This document shows positions 1 through 13,200 of a stretch of DNA of 64,000 bases, piece after piece; positions within the stretch are counted from its first letter, which is position 1; every line of letters begins with the position of its first letter. Location: contig NW_002060944.1 in NCBI RefSeq assembly GCF_000150275.1, forward strand, positions 5,343,080 through 5,407,079. The letters are read 5' to 3'. A program made the position numbers and the translations under genes. The notes under the pieces were generated by a model that worked only from the letters and a program-made list of their open reading frames with translations, was not told the origin of the DNA and ran no database searches. Source of the stretch: Trichoplax adhaerens (lineage: Eukaryota; Placozoa; Uniplacotomia; Trichoplacea; Trichoplacidae).

Positions 1-2273
1 CTACACAAATGAATATTAAATTTAATTCGTTACCGTCATAAACAATTGCGGTTTTGGACAAATCGGAGGACATGAGATTGACCAGCTATAACAGTAAATG
101 ATAAGAAATATACGTATTCTAAAAGTTAATGATTTTTTCATATGTACTACAAAAGCAAAGTACTCTACAAATCATATAAGTATCTCAAAGTAGAGGATAT
201 ATTGGTTTTTGAATTTATAATTAATTAATTTATACGAACAATGATAAGATACAGAAGTCTACCGGATGGAAAAGCAAATTAAAATAACTGAATCCCGTTG
301 AAACTGCGATATTAATTAATTATATCTGACCTTAAACGTTGGAAAAGCATCAACATGATGACGACGACAAACAGGAACATTTCTAACATCGGAACAATCG
401 ACAGCTGCTAGAGCAATAACTGATTTCCAACCTTGACAATAAGATATTAAAAGAGATCAAATGTTAGAAAAATTTTGAGGCCGTAATTTGGCAGTTATTT
501 ACACAGTCATTGCCGTCCATTGTATGTCGATTACTATAACTCAGTCACTAGCTACTGCAGAAATGAAATTTCCCAATGCTGTATCAATGAAGCATTTGAA
601 ATTATATAGGGTATATCGAGTTTAAGGATAAAGAATAGCCTAGGTGATTGATTATAGATGGAGGAATAATTGCATAATATACAATGTATATTCTACCACG
701 CTACTGTACTCTATTGTTTATTAAACCTCATCCTAATACTACTGTACTATTAAAGGGATTGCATTCATCATCAACATGTTACAATTTCAAATTAACCACA
801 TTGTATACTGTATGTATGAAAATTTAAAGTCCGGTGATTTGAAAGGTATAATCACGATTATAAGGAATCGAACAGTCCTAGGATATAGTTTTGAAGATTA
901 CAACAATAATTTGCAGGTTTACGCGTACCATCGCTAACGTATCGAGAAAGTGCTAAAAATTTACTTCCGATACTATCTCAGACTCAGATTACGAGTATGT
1001 AAAATTCTTTGAATTAATTATCGATTCGATGCAAAGCCGATGTAAGGTATCGTCCATTGCTGACTAGAAGATTAGAAAGATTTTACAATCTTGTGTCTGT
1101 TATCGTATCTACTAAAATTTAGTGGCAATTACTCAGAAATTTTCAATTGTTGTAACCTTTATGTTACTCGATTACGCATTCGGTATCGGTTGTTTAATAT
1201 GTTCGTACAGCTGCTGTACTGCAGGCAGAAAGTCAAACTGTGGCTTCCTTGATTACAGTATATACTTATATTAATTATTGGTGTCTGCGTTTCGATGTTG
1301 TTCACGATAAGCAGTAGAGTCAATATCATAACTTTCCCACTACTATAAATGTTATTACTTCCATCGTTTGATAAAAGTGAGACTACATCTTTCGTATTCG
1401 ATTATCAAAATTTAAAAAATTAAGCAATCAACATTAAAAAATAAGGAATTGAATCGATTTTGTACCACCGCCATTACATCTCGTGTCGTTTATAATGACA
1501 CGTATGAAATTGTTAAGTGTTGTCAAGGATAAGAATAGAAAGGTAGAGTATTTCAAAACATATTCATCAACAGTCCAATATAATACCGCTGGTGTTAGAA
1601 ATAGAAATTAAAATGTAGTTTGCTCGGTTTGATATCAAAACGTATGCGTATAAGAACAGAGTCGATATGTCGATACCAATGCATTGAATGATAGGAATTA
1701 ATCCAATACTGTACTAGCAGAGATATTACTACATGGACCGTGACACTACCATTGAATCTGATTAATTTTTCCTACAGTACAGTATATATCATTGCGTTAA
1801 GACGAGAATTTCAAGTTCTCTTTTGTTGGATGAATGTTGGATTAAACAGTATATTTACTGAATTCTCATCCTCTCCTATAATTTCACATTGCTAAAAATA
1901 TGGATAGATAGAAATTTGTGGAAAAGAATTGGCTGGGCTTGATTTCTTACTACCGGTACCCGTTGTACAGTACTGTAGAGTGTCACGTATTGTTTCTATC
2001 ATCAACAAACATCATTCCTATCCTACCTGCAACATCTTCACCTAAACGAATATAAGTTGGTGCAAAACTTTGGCAATGGCCACACCAAGAAGAATAAAAT
2101 TGTACCAGCCAGCATCGATTACTTCTGACCAAGTAGCGATCGAGTGTATCATTGTTTAACGACTGAATATTAGTAATGCCTTCATATAATTCAGCTTTAC
2201 AATTTAGCCCTAACCAAGGCAAAACAAGGATGAGAATGGTGGCGAAAAAATACAAATAACGATAGCTAGCCAT
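1..2273 (-). CDS. QSOX: Quiescin sulfhydryl oxidase, 5' exons (partial)
   Basis: QSOX enzymes make disulfide bonds in secreted proteins, using an N-terminal thioredoxin domain coupled to an Erv-type FAD domain. Exon 1 is 2273-2027: ATG, a hydrophobic signal peptide (about residues 1-26), then a thioredoxin fold with the redox motif WCGHC at residues 63-67. It ends at a GCAG|GTAGGA donor (phase 1). Exon 2 is 431-331, residues 84-116: it starts WKSVIALAAVDC and ends with the thioredoxin cis-proline motif FPTFK before a GTCAGA donor. A probable exon 3 is 85 to the window edge (acceptor TTATAG), open in phase 0 and containing AIVYDG, but it is less secure. The WCGHC plus the VDC...C...FPT spacing matches QSOX more closely than ordinary PDI, though PDI remains possible because the Erv domain lies outside the window. 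The gene points away from the TRPA cluster. Confidence 0.82.
432..2026 (-). other. QSOX intron 1
   Basis: About 1.6 kb between the two clear QSOX exons. I see no further exon, RNA gene or named repeat here. It is A+T-rich, with scattered TACAGTA-type palindromes toward the exon 1 side. Confidence 0.6.
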
Positions 2274-3730
2274 TCAGGAATGTATCTAAGGCTTTTCCTT
2301 CATTACTGGGTATTTAAACCACAATTAATCAATGACCCCGCCACCAATGGCAATGTTACTGTTGGCAGAGAAAGAAATGAGCAACCAAGACGAGAAAAGA
2401 CGAAGGTCAATTGACCAAGTTGTAATGGCAGATTTTCTCTCCTTTTGATAACCCTTTCAATTAAGACAGCCAATCTCTACCAATAATCTGTGTCGTTAAG
2501 TCTTACCCTCAAAGAAAATATACAGTAAAATAGGCAATAATGTCTTGGAGGAGAATTGACTAAGTCAATCAACAAGGTAAGAGGCAAAAAAAAGTAAACT
2601 CAATTCTTATGGATTAGGAAGCCAGATTTTAATTATCCTCTCTGCTGGCTGTGAAGAGAAGAGTGAGTGAGAATTGAAGTACTGGAGCATAGAGATGAAA
2701 CGAAAGTCTTGATATACAGTACTGTACCGTCACGTTTACTTGTCTGCCTGTACTGTAGATTATACTCTACGGGTGTTTTGGCTACAGTCGTTCATACGGT
2801 AGGCAGTTGAAGTGAGACCTAAGTACAGTACTGTACCTATACAGTAACAGTACTGTTACAGTACAGTATAAGTTCAAATTATCCTATAGTAATCCTGGTA
2901 TTAGATCGTCAGAACGGATGGCAGCCAGGACGACTTGAGTCTGACTGTCTCAGAGTGACACTAGCACTGAGTAGCACAGTGACAGGTTGAGACGAAGAAT
3001 TGCTTTTGCGCGGACGCAGTACAGGGAGTACAGTACAGCACACCACCAATTTTTGCTAGCAGTACAGTACAGTGTACTCTACAGTACACTCAGCGAAATC
3101 CATATGAAGTCCCGTTCACGTGAAGTTTGCAACACTTCACCTTCAAGTGAAGTGAAGTTTGCAACACTTCACCTTCACGTGAAGTGAAGTTTCAAATTCC
3201 AACTTCACACGTTCCCTAGTTGAGACTAGTTGAGACAGTCAGACCTCCAATATCGATCTCTCCATTTTTCTCTCTCTCGAAAGCTGTTCAAATCTTCATT
3301 TTTTCAAAGTATCTCCCAAATGGGGATCTTGAATGATTGTATTCAGCTCCAGTGTTTCCTAATATTACAGTACTGTACAATCATCATACTCAATAGCGTT
3401 GCGTAAGAATTTTTCCATTTCACTGTACATTGAACCAGTACTCCATACAATCCTATTCACTACTACAAGATACTACAATTAGTATCGCTTCGACATCGTA
3501 CGAGTGACGCTAACCGCGAGACTGTTCTAGATATTAGTACCGTACCGTATCGAAGGAGACAAAAGAAGAAGACTGACGTTTTAATCATGCTGATAACGGA
3601 CGTATCCGACAATGTTCTATACTTTGTATAGGTATTGACATAGTGAGTCAGTAGTATAACTATAAAATCCTCCCGTTTTCAAGACCATAGTACTACTGGC
3701 ATGGTACTGTACGGTCTGTACCATCGTATC
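1960..3730. repeat. Cluster of ACAGTACTGT palindromes
   Basis: The perfect palindrome ACAGTACTGT, or its extended form TACAGTACTGTA, recurs near 1965, 2716, 2824, 2848 and 3365. Many half or overlapping forms (GTACAGTAC, CAGTACAGTA) occur at 2740-2880 and 3018-3090. The density is far above that in the TRPA genes. It could be a dispersed repeat family, a binding site array or a mutational hot motif; nothing here decides. Confidence 0.6.
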
Positions 3731-6700
3731 GACTTCTGGACTGGAGTACTGTGTTGAAAGAGCAAGTGAGTTCACAGTCGTCACCATAGAGATACGTAGT
3801 ACCTGTCTAACCACCGCTGTAGCCCGATCGCAGTAGCAAATAATCATTAGTTAAATTATGGCAAAACATTGCCTAACGAACAAGGATGAAACTGACCGTT
3901 GTAGAATATATAATTATTATAGCAACTACATCAAGAAGAGAGTGATAAAGCCGATTTCTATACAGTATACAAAATCATAGGGATAATGCGGATATCGTCT
4001 AAGGAATCAAATACAAACTTGACTGGATATACGAAACCCTCTGGAGGCCTACATAATACCAAATTGGCCCCCTAATTCCTATATTTAATACCTGATATCT
4101 CCAAAAATGTATGGACCTTCATCGTAGAATGGATTAGCAAATTTCCCGTATCAAAATAATTACGGTAGCTTCTCCCTGAGGAATAATTATGATAGATAAT
4201 AAGTTGTCATTGACATACAAGAGGCCTACAAGTTAGTTTTTACAGTAAGTGATGAATTAGAATGGAGTTGATTCGCCCCCTACGATATACAGTACTACTG
4301 TATATCACTGCTTTGCCAAAGTTTTATTTGCAGGCTACAGCCTGGCTTCTATGGTACTGGATAAGCATTAAGAGCTCACTTAACAGGCGAAACATAGCTA
4401 AACTATCGAGGGAATAATGCCAACGGCTAAGGACCACATTAAATCATATCCAATTGAATCTTGAACGTAGTAGCAGTCAGGCACCCATTCGCGATTTACC
4501 AACTATATACTGTACAGGCAAATACATCAATGGATAGAGACCTAATACTGAATACTAATTGAGTGGAAGTACTCCACATGCAATATGCATGAATTAAACA
4601 CGTTGCTAACGTAAAGAATCAGTAACTGCTTTGAATGCTATTACTGGAATATAAACCCCCAAATACACTAAACGTTCTCCAGATAGGAAGTTTCCTAGAA
4701 TTATCTTAATTCAATGTCGAACTGTATCAAGCTACATTAAATAAATAAATTAACACAAAGAATAATATAATGATGTAATATATATCTCCTATCTACAAGT
4801 ACTACATGTGGAGATTCATTTTATTGTTATAGCACAATATTACATTATATTCTATACGATTGTGTCACAATATTGCTGTTGGCAATAAGTGTATACAAGT
4901 AGGAGGCATATCATTTACTGTAAACATAAAAGCGCAAAGCACTAATTAATTGATTGTCGTGTTTTACTATATTTTCTACACTTTGATTTGCTAAATGCAA
5001 TCAGAGAAACAGTTTAATCTCAATTACAATAGTATAACATAGATATGATAACATACATAATAAAATATGAATAGATTACCCAATTTATACATACAATCAT
5101 CACGTACTCAGCTTAATAACTGAATAAACTGCCGGTAGCAGATCTTTATGCTGCATCATCACGTTGGAGGATATTGATAATCAAAAAATACCACTAGATT
5201 TACAAGCACTGTTAATCCTTAACATGTACGGATATAACTATCACTATCGTATATATCCTGTACAGTATACGAGTATACGCGTATTCAAATTTGGATCATT
5301 ATTGATGTCGACGTAATCATCATCAGCGACTCCAGTAGATCTAGCTACAACGTGCGGCACAGTAATCTTTCTATGCAGATAATTACTGATATCTTAATGC
5401 AATAAAATTCACTTTATAATTATACTATATATTACTACTACTCATCATGCTCACTCACACAATCATCCCTTATACAGTAGAATTTGATGAACTGCGTAAA
5501 TCATCTATATGAATGGTTATATCATCGTTTACAGAACTCATGTAATTATGCATGTGTATACTTATAGAAAAACACTATTGACATAAAAGCGACAGATTAG
5601 CATGGTTATAGATTTAATCATCTCCTACAATGTAGAATTTAATAAGCTATATATATCTGTATAATCGTATTACTACTTAAAGTATACGTATACACGCTAT
5701 ATCATATATCAGCAAAAAAGTTTATTATATTTAAGGATGCAGTCATTTATTGCCCCTGCACAGGATGATTGGAAGAGAACCGGCATCACTATGCATGCCT
5801 GTATCATGAGGTAAAATAGCAACCATATGTCATTAAAGCATATATATATCCTAACCCGTATATATACAAAGTATTATACATGTTATATCGTCTATCAAAA
5901 GAGGATCATTGCTTTTTATGGATGTAATCATATCCATCGCCTAAACGGCATGATTAAACGATTTACGAAACGTATCTTTTCATAATTTCTCAAGACATTT
6001 CTTACAAATCATACATCGCAAAGTAGACCAATAGTAGATTAACAATGATTTTAGGATACATCTTTTCTTGTGTAATATAAATTTGATTTTGTACAGTATT
6101 CATCCAATTTATTGGCACTATGGCCAATAGCGTAAATTAATATAAGCCCTATATTCTATTCTCATTTGCAACTAATCATTGCATTTATTCAATGTAATTA
6201 TATCCTTAACATCATAATTTGGTGAATAATTGCATCAAGTTAATATATAAATATATAGTTACATCATTATCTACAATATAACATACTGTTTGTTCAAGTT
6301 TATAGATCATCCTATTGACAAATTTTAGCATGTCTGGTGAGAATATAAATACAGTACCCAAACTCCTTGTGACCATTTAATGACCTGGATCGGCAATAAA
6401 TTTGTCCTATTCATGTATCATCACTTCTACAACAAACTAAATCATCTACGCACTTGATATTATAGATTATATTACTCATATAAGTGAGATTAATTGCAAG
6501 ATAGGATAATTTGATTGCCTAATCTCGTCGAAAATTTAATGGTATCATTAAAGACATCACGGTCTGAGAAATTTATATGTACGCTAGATAATCCAGATTG
6601 GTGGCAGCAGATTATCCAATTTTACGCTTTTGCCAACTCTGTACCGATACAATTACAGTTTAAAAAGTACAGTATATAAGCACCGATATATAAATGATCA

Positions 6701-7265
6701 TGCTAATCGATATCGTCGCTTCTCCTACAGACTAATTTGACAAATAAACCTCGTTAAGCATTCTATAGTGCTGATGTAAATATCCATATTAACATGGATC
6801 CACACCCTATATTATATACTAACAATAGATCAGCCTGTCTAATTACCTATGGATAGAAATACCCTTTATACAGTAGAAAAGAATAAGCAAATTAACGTGA
6901 TAGACCATTCAATGGCATCGATACAAATGTCTGTATGCTGATGGAAACCAATGCTAAATCCTAGTCAAACCTATTATCATCAATAGTACATCTTCTATTT
7001 TAGTAGATAGTATCATCGTCTGTTGTCCTACCATTTGATATACTCATAGGATCAACCTAATTAAATTCAAATAGAAATATCGACGACTACTGACCCATCG
7101 CTTTTCAATCATTTAGTTAGTGGCGGATAGCAGATTACTAAAACTTATCCACTAATTAATACATCGAATTGCTATCCACGCATAACCTAGTTTAGGTGTG
7201 CTATATGATATTAATTTCTATAGTTTTTGGATAACGTTGTTCTACTTGGTAAGACTTTAACCATC
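2274..7265. other. Intergenic region between divergent QSOX and TRPA copy 1
   Basis: About 5 kb separate the two start codons, which face away from each other, so both promoters should lie here. No convincing exon was found on either strand. The part nearest QSOX (to about 3.7 kb) is rich in ACAGTACTGT palindromes and holds a short tandem repeat. The part from about 3.8 to 7.2 kb is plain A+T-rich sequence. I could not identify a TATA box or initiator with confidence. Confidence 0.6.
3115..3210. repeat. Short tandem repeat with internal hairpins
   Basis: Slightly more than two copies of a unit of about 35 bp containing GTGAAGTTTGCAACACTTCAC, followed by a third degenerate copy. Each unit is itself an inverted repeat (GTGAAG...CTTCAC), and the joins contain CACGTGAA. 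The block sits about 850 bp upstream of the QSOX start codon. Confidence 0.75.
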
Positions 7266-10200
7266 ATGGCAAACGGCAAGAAAAAAAAAAATCAAGCTAC
7301 TAAAAAACTACCAACTATCCATAATATTTTCCAGGTAAACGATAACTACTTGTAAATAAAGCTAGGGCTTAAAGCTAAAATATTAACATTACAGATTTTT
7401 CTTTCTCCAACGATGGAAAGAGTGCATAATAACTATCGATAATTTAATTTAGTGTATCATCATTTTTAATTTTTTATCATTGTCGTTCATTTTTGGTGTT
7501 CGTAAATGAATGGATTTCAGTTTTACCCTTCTGATCCTTGATTAACGTGCATGAAAATAATGCATGTTTGTCCAATCATATATACTTGCTTACCCTATTA
7601 AAATAGTATCAAATCAAAATAGCTTAATATTTAATAATTGCTACACTTGTAAAGTTGCTCAATAGATACCTTAGTGAAGCAGTTTATTCAATTTCAATTC
7701 GCTTTATCTCGGAATCAAAATTTAAATGCTGTATTAATCATGGCTATGAATAATCTTCTTTGGAAATCAGTCTACAGCTGAAATAGAATTGAAAAAGATA
7801 ATTCCATTTTGAAAAGATTCAAGAATCTTAAATCTCACTGATTTCTGTTGCTATTATTCTACAAATTATCTTTACCTAATTGAAGGATCAAAAATATGCT
7901 CTCCTACTAGTGATCGATATAAATGATCTTCATTCGATACGATAAATTCGATAAGAAAGGGATGGAGAAAATAATTACCTTTAGCGTGATTGCCAAGTTT
8001 TAGATCAAATTGATTTTCTTAGTTTTATCAATCACGGTAATCTGATGAAGAATAATGTTTTACAGTGCTATAATATCGAGAAATCATAATTTTCGGAGTA
8101 AGTGATCAATTACTATAGTCTAATAGCATCAAACCACGAGTATGAAGATCGGAAAGAAAGTTCTTTCCGATTGTATTCCGCTTTAGCAACTTGATACCGG
8201 ATAGAATCTAATTTAATAAGCGGAAAAGAATCATTTATTGCATTCTTTGTGAACGACTTATTTTAAAATTATCATATAAGCTATTCTATCATAGAATAGA
8301 GAAGTAGTTCATAAAATAATTATTTTAAAATGAATATCATTTAAAATGATAAAGCCATATCAATACAGTAATTCCTTTCTACTTTACATCCAGCACGTAA
8401 ATCATCGAGATTGAAATGTGATAAAAATCATTTATCGGACCGATTGATGGCGAAATCATTTTTTCGTCATTTATAAATAGTTATCCTCACAATCGTAAAA
8501 AAATACTACACAGATCCATAGAGTGAATGAGAAGAAAAGATTCAACTTGACGTTTAAGAATGGCCTTATTCATAAAGTAATAATAATTATTGTAGAAGGA
8601 TTGTCATATAAAATAGCAAATAAAAGCAACAAAGAAAATTTAATGTTAAACTGCTTCGAGCAGTACAAACATCAGTTATGGCCAGAAGGTCGTAGAAATA
8701 GCAAAAGGATAGACTAGAAGAAATAATTTCTCATTTCCCTTTTAACTTATTGCCTTAAATCATAGACTCAATATGTTTTTTTACATTGGATCAATCAATT
8801 ATAATTTTAAACTTGATAGGTTTAACTAATTTAAATTTTACTTTAGGTCGCGAAAAACGGGACGATTGATATCTTAGATGACATTCTCCCCGATAAAGAA
8901 GATTTCAATCGGATGTGTGAAAAACGAGATGAACATGGTTTAACGCCCTTGCATTATGCCGCTAAATTTAATCAAATCAATGCCATTACTCGCTTAGTTA
9001 CCTGTGGTGCTGGTAAGCTAAATCGTTATTTTAGCAGGACAAGAAAGTATTTTTCATCTTCATTTATCAAGAACTCATGAATTTAAGTTTTAGCACACTC
9101 AGCCTCGGTAGAAATATATATCAAAATGATTTCATTCTAAATTATTGATTCACTCTATGGATATGAAGATAGGGCCATAATTCTGGCCATAATATCTTTC
9201 TTTAATTGAAGTGATTGGCAAACGTTTTATCCCATACATTTATTATCACTAACTGAAGATACTATCGAAAATTCGGCCTCCTATAAGAAGAATTCTCACT
9301 TTCTACTACCATAATAGCGAACAATCTTTGATATTCAGACAGTTTGAAACAATGTTCCTAATAAATCTTGTTAAATTTGCCTTCGGTGCATAGAAGATTT
9401 TCAATTTAATGATGGAATCACTAATATCATTATACTTTTTGATCTTCTTAATGTCAAAAATTCAATCTCACCATTGCTTAGAATTAAACCTTCATTATTT
9501 CAAGCGAATATGCCACTATAGATTTAGTAATTCCATAGCTTTAATCCATCCCTTATTACTTTTCATACTCTGAATAACTAACCCTATTAATTATAAATCA
9601 ATAGAAATTATTTAAATTTGTGCTGGATTGTAGATTAACTGCTCTACAGCTGCCAAATGAAACGGTCTTCCATTTATAGTCTAACAATTTTCCTAGTAAT
9701 ATTCTCGCATTTGACTGAGCAACCGTGAAGTAAAAATTACTTACTCGTTTCACATCAATTTTTCATTTTCAAATTGATCAATAATATATAATCAATCATG
9801 GTTGAAATATCCACGAACTGCCAGATAAACGGTCTTCATGTTTGTCGCAAATCTAAACTCATAACGACAAAAATTAGAACTATCACAGAAAACTAAATCT
9901 GCAAGCCCACTGTCAAATTTATCCTGCCTGATATCTACTTCAGTATAACGCTAGCTAGATACGGACGACCTCATGTCGTCAGGAAGAACCGTAATTAGCA
10001 GTCTCTGTTTGGACAAAACTAATACCAAACTTTATTGAAAAAATCACTCAATTTATAGTAAATCCACTTAAATATTAATTGCTTAATTATCAATTTATAG
10101 GTAATATTATATAACTATGCAGTTATGTATTAAGACATGTAAAGTTATCTTATGGAAATTATACTACGATAACTATGCAAAAATTACTCTGTAACAACTT

Positions 10201-13200
10201 TATAGCCTAATAATTCCTCAGCAGTATTTTCAGATCGATCGAGCAACCGTGAAATATTTTTATCTATCTACAGTTCATTCCACATCCACTCCTCATTTCC
10301 AAATCGATCAATTACTAGTCATGATTTGAGTATTCAGCCACTACTTTATGAAATCGACTTCATTTCATATCATATAACAACCATTTCCTAAACATAGCTA
10401 ACTATTAGTAATTTATAATTTTGATATTGGATGAAGTCTGATTAGAATAGTTGCAGAATGTAACTATAAGAGCAAGCAATATTCATTGATCTTTATTGTG
10501 GGTAGATGTTGATGTCAGAGGTATCGATGAAATTGCTCCTCTTCACGTGGCTGCCAGGCATAACCATAGTGAAGCAGCAAAGACACTATTATCTTTACAA
10601 GCAAAATCTGATATTGGAGATGATGATGGTGATACTCCATTGCATGTCGCTGCCAAGTTAGGCTATCCTAACGTTTGTAAGGTTAGTAAAGAAACAAATT
10701 CGAAAAATGATAACTATACAGTAGGTATAGTTTTGCTTCAAATCATAGACAGCTTACCTAGAGTAGTCTAATAACAATATTGCTGATATCATCTCAATGA
10801 TATACATTTGTCGCTTGATATATCCCATTTTTTATCAGATCTTGATTGAACATAATCCATCGCTGATCAACAAAGTCAACAAGGATAAAGTAACCCCGTT
10901 ACATATAGCATGCAGGAGGAATAGACTCTTAGTCTGTCAACTATTGGTAATTTTTAATAACAGATAATGTTGAAAAATATTCCAATAAAGCAAACATAAA
11001 CTTGCTTGATAATATTAAATAGGCATTTGTATATTTAAAATCGATGATACTGAAATAGATTGGTAATGCTGCTAATGCTATGCTCAAATCGGTGGATGGT
11101 AGTTTACCTATTCACTTTGCAGCATCTAAAGGCAGTTGCGAAATTATCGAACTATTGCTGGACATTGCTGCTTCTCGTAGCGAGCCTAAAACCAACCATT
11201 TAGCTATGCAGGATAATGAGGGGAAAACTGCTCTACATAGGGCTGTTCAAGGTGGACATGTAAAAGTAAGGAAACATCATTATGAATTTCTACTACTATA
11301 ATGATTGACCAACTTACTTATTGCGGTACATAGTTAAACTTAAAATGCCATATAGATCTAAATTGAAATTTTCCTTAGCTCAATAGCAGTAAATATCTGC
11401 TGACAATGTTGCTAACTTGACTACTATTTTTCCCTTAGGCAGCAATTACATGTCTGCATAGTGGATCTGATATCATGGCTACTATGGTAATAAAAGTTAT
11501 TTTGAAGATCTTGAGTCTAAGATACAGACAATTTTACCACAACCGCTATTCAGTCTAAATTCTTTTTGTAAAATTAATTGCAGAATGATGGGCTTACACC
11601 TTTACACGTAGCAGCCAGTATTGGATCACCAACCCTAACTAGAATTCTGCTAAAAGATGGAGCACAAATCAATGCCAAGTGTGTCATAGGCCGAACTCCA
11701 ATTCATTTAGCATCTTCGTTTGGTCATACTTCTGTAATCAAAATTTTATTAAATCAGGTAGTTTATGTAGACTAATGAAGATTATCATGCTGCTGTTTCA
11801 ATATAAGCTTCTATTTACATATTTGCATGAAAATATTCAAGAAATAAGTATAGTAGCCTCGTTGCTACTACGTTAGGTTCGTAGTTTAAAGATATTACAG
11901 TATTAGACGGACTTAGATTACTTCAGCGTTTCATCATCACAATAATCATAAAAATAAGCGATTGCGAAGGGATGATAGATTAAAACCTTGAGATGCATGC
12001 AATCTTTCACAAATATCTTTCATCAGAAATGATAGAGATGGCATTGGCTTAAGCACGCTTTTCAGTTAAATATTAGCAAGTTACAGTCTAAATTGTGCAG
12101 CATTTTTTCATCGAAAGAGATGAAGTAAAATTCTTAATGCAAATTTTCATTCCTGTATGTTTAATTCCAATCTTTTTAAAAAGTTTTCACCAAACTAAAT
12201 CTGCTTTTTAAACCACAATATCATAAATACAAGAAAAAAATTACTGAGATTGTCATTCTCGCATCAAACCAGACTTTACTGCACTCATAAGAAATCATAT
12301 CTGATTCGGATAAGCAATCATGTTGACTAAATCAAACTTAATTCTTCTTATTTTTAGGGAGCTGAAATCAACATTGTCGATGATAAATTTCAAACTCCGC
12401 TCATGGTTGCCACAGAAAATGGAAATTTATCATCCATTAATGAACTAATTTATCAAGGTGCAGATGTTTCAGTGGTAGACGATCAAAATAGAAACTGTTT
12501 ACATCTAGCTAGTCGAGCAGGTCATCTAGAAGCTCTAATTGCTATTTTTAAGGTGATGGAACGATGATATCCACTTTTAAAGTTGCTATGAATGGGTTCT
12601 ATTAGAACTAAGAATCTTTATCGTCGCATTTACAGAATTAGCTCATAGTTTGTGTTGATTTCTATCAATATTTATAGCATGGTGGACAAGGCTATGTCGA
12701 TATTTTAGATAGCTTAGACAGAACTCCAATCCATTATGCAGCTGAAGCTGGCCATCATAGAGTAAGATAATTAAATATCATATTTGCACATGAAATTTTT
12801 TCCTGCTCTCACGTCCTTTTCTGGTAATACGTTAAAACTTTTAATTTAAATGTTTCTTGTTTTTAAATCCTCTCTCGATAGATCATTGAACTATTGCTAG
12901 CCAATGATGCTGGATTAGAATTTTCTGATGCAGACGATAACTTACCAATCCATTTAGCATGCAAGTAAGTTCCTGAAATGATCATTAGCCAAATGAAATA
13001 GACTGCATTTTGCCTTGACTTTAATGCTACCTGAATCTAAAGGTAGAAAAGAAAGATGTAGCCTAATAATGTCATTAGAATACAATTGAAGATGTTTCTG
13101 CCAAATTATATGAGAAAATGGCTTCCTTTTAATTATGCAGATGCAGTCTATGTAGATTTCAGCTGTAAATCAGTTCAATATTTGTATTTACCTCAATTGC

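Noticed and set aside
3617-3847. 76-codon minus-strand open frame upstream of QSOX
   Set aside because: No signal peptide, domain or splice evidence; composition is like the surrounding non-coding DNA.
8523-8717. 64-codon open frame in intron 1 of TRPA copy 1
   Set aside because: No domain, no equivalent in the other copies and no matching splice sites; consistent with chance.
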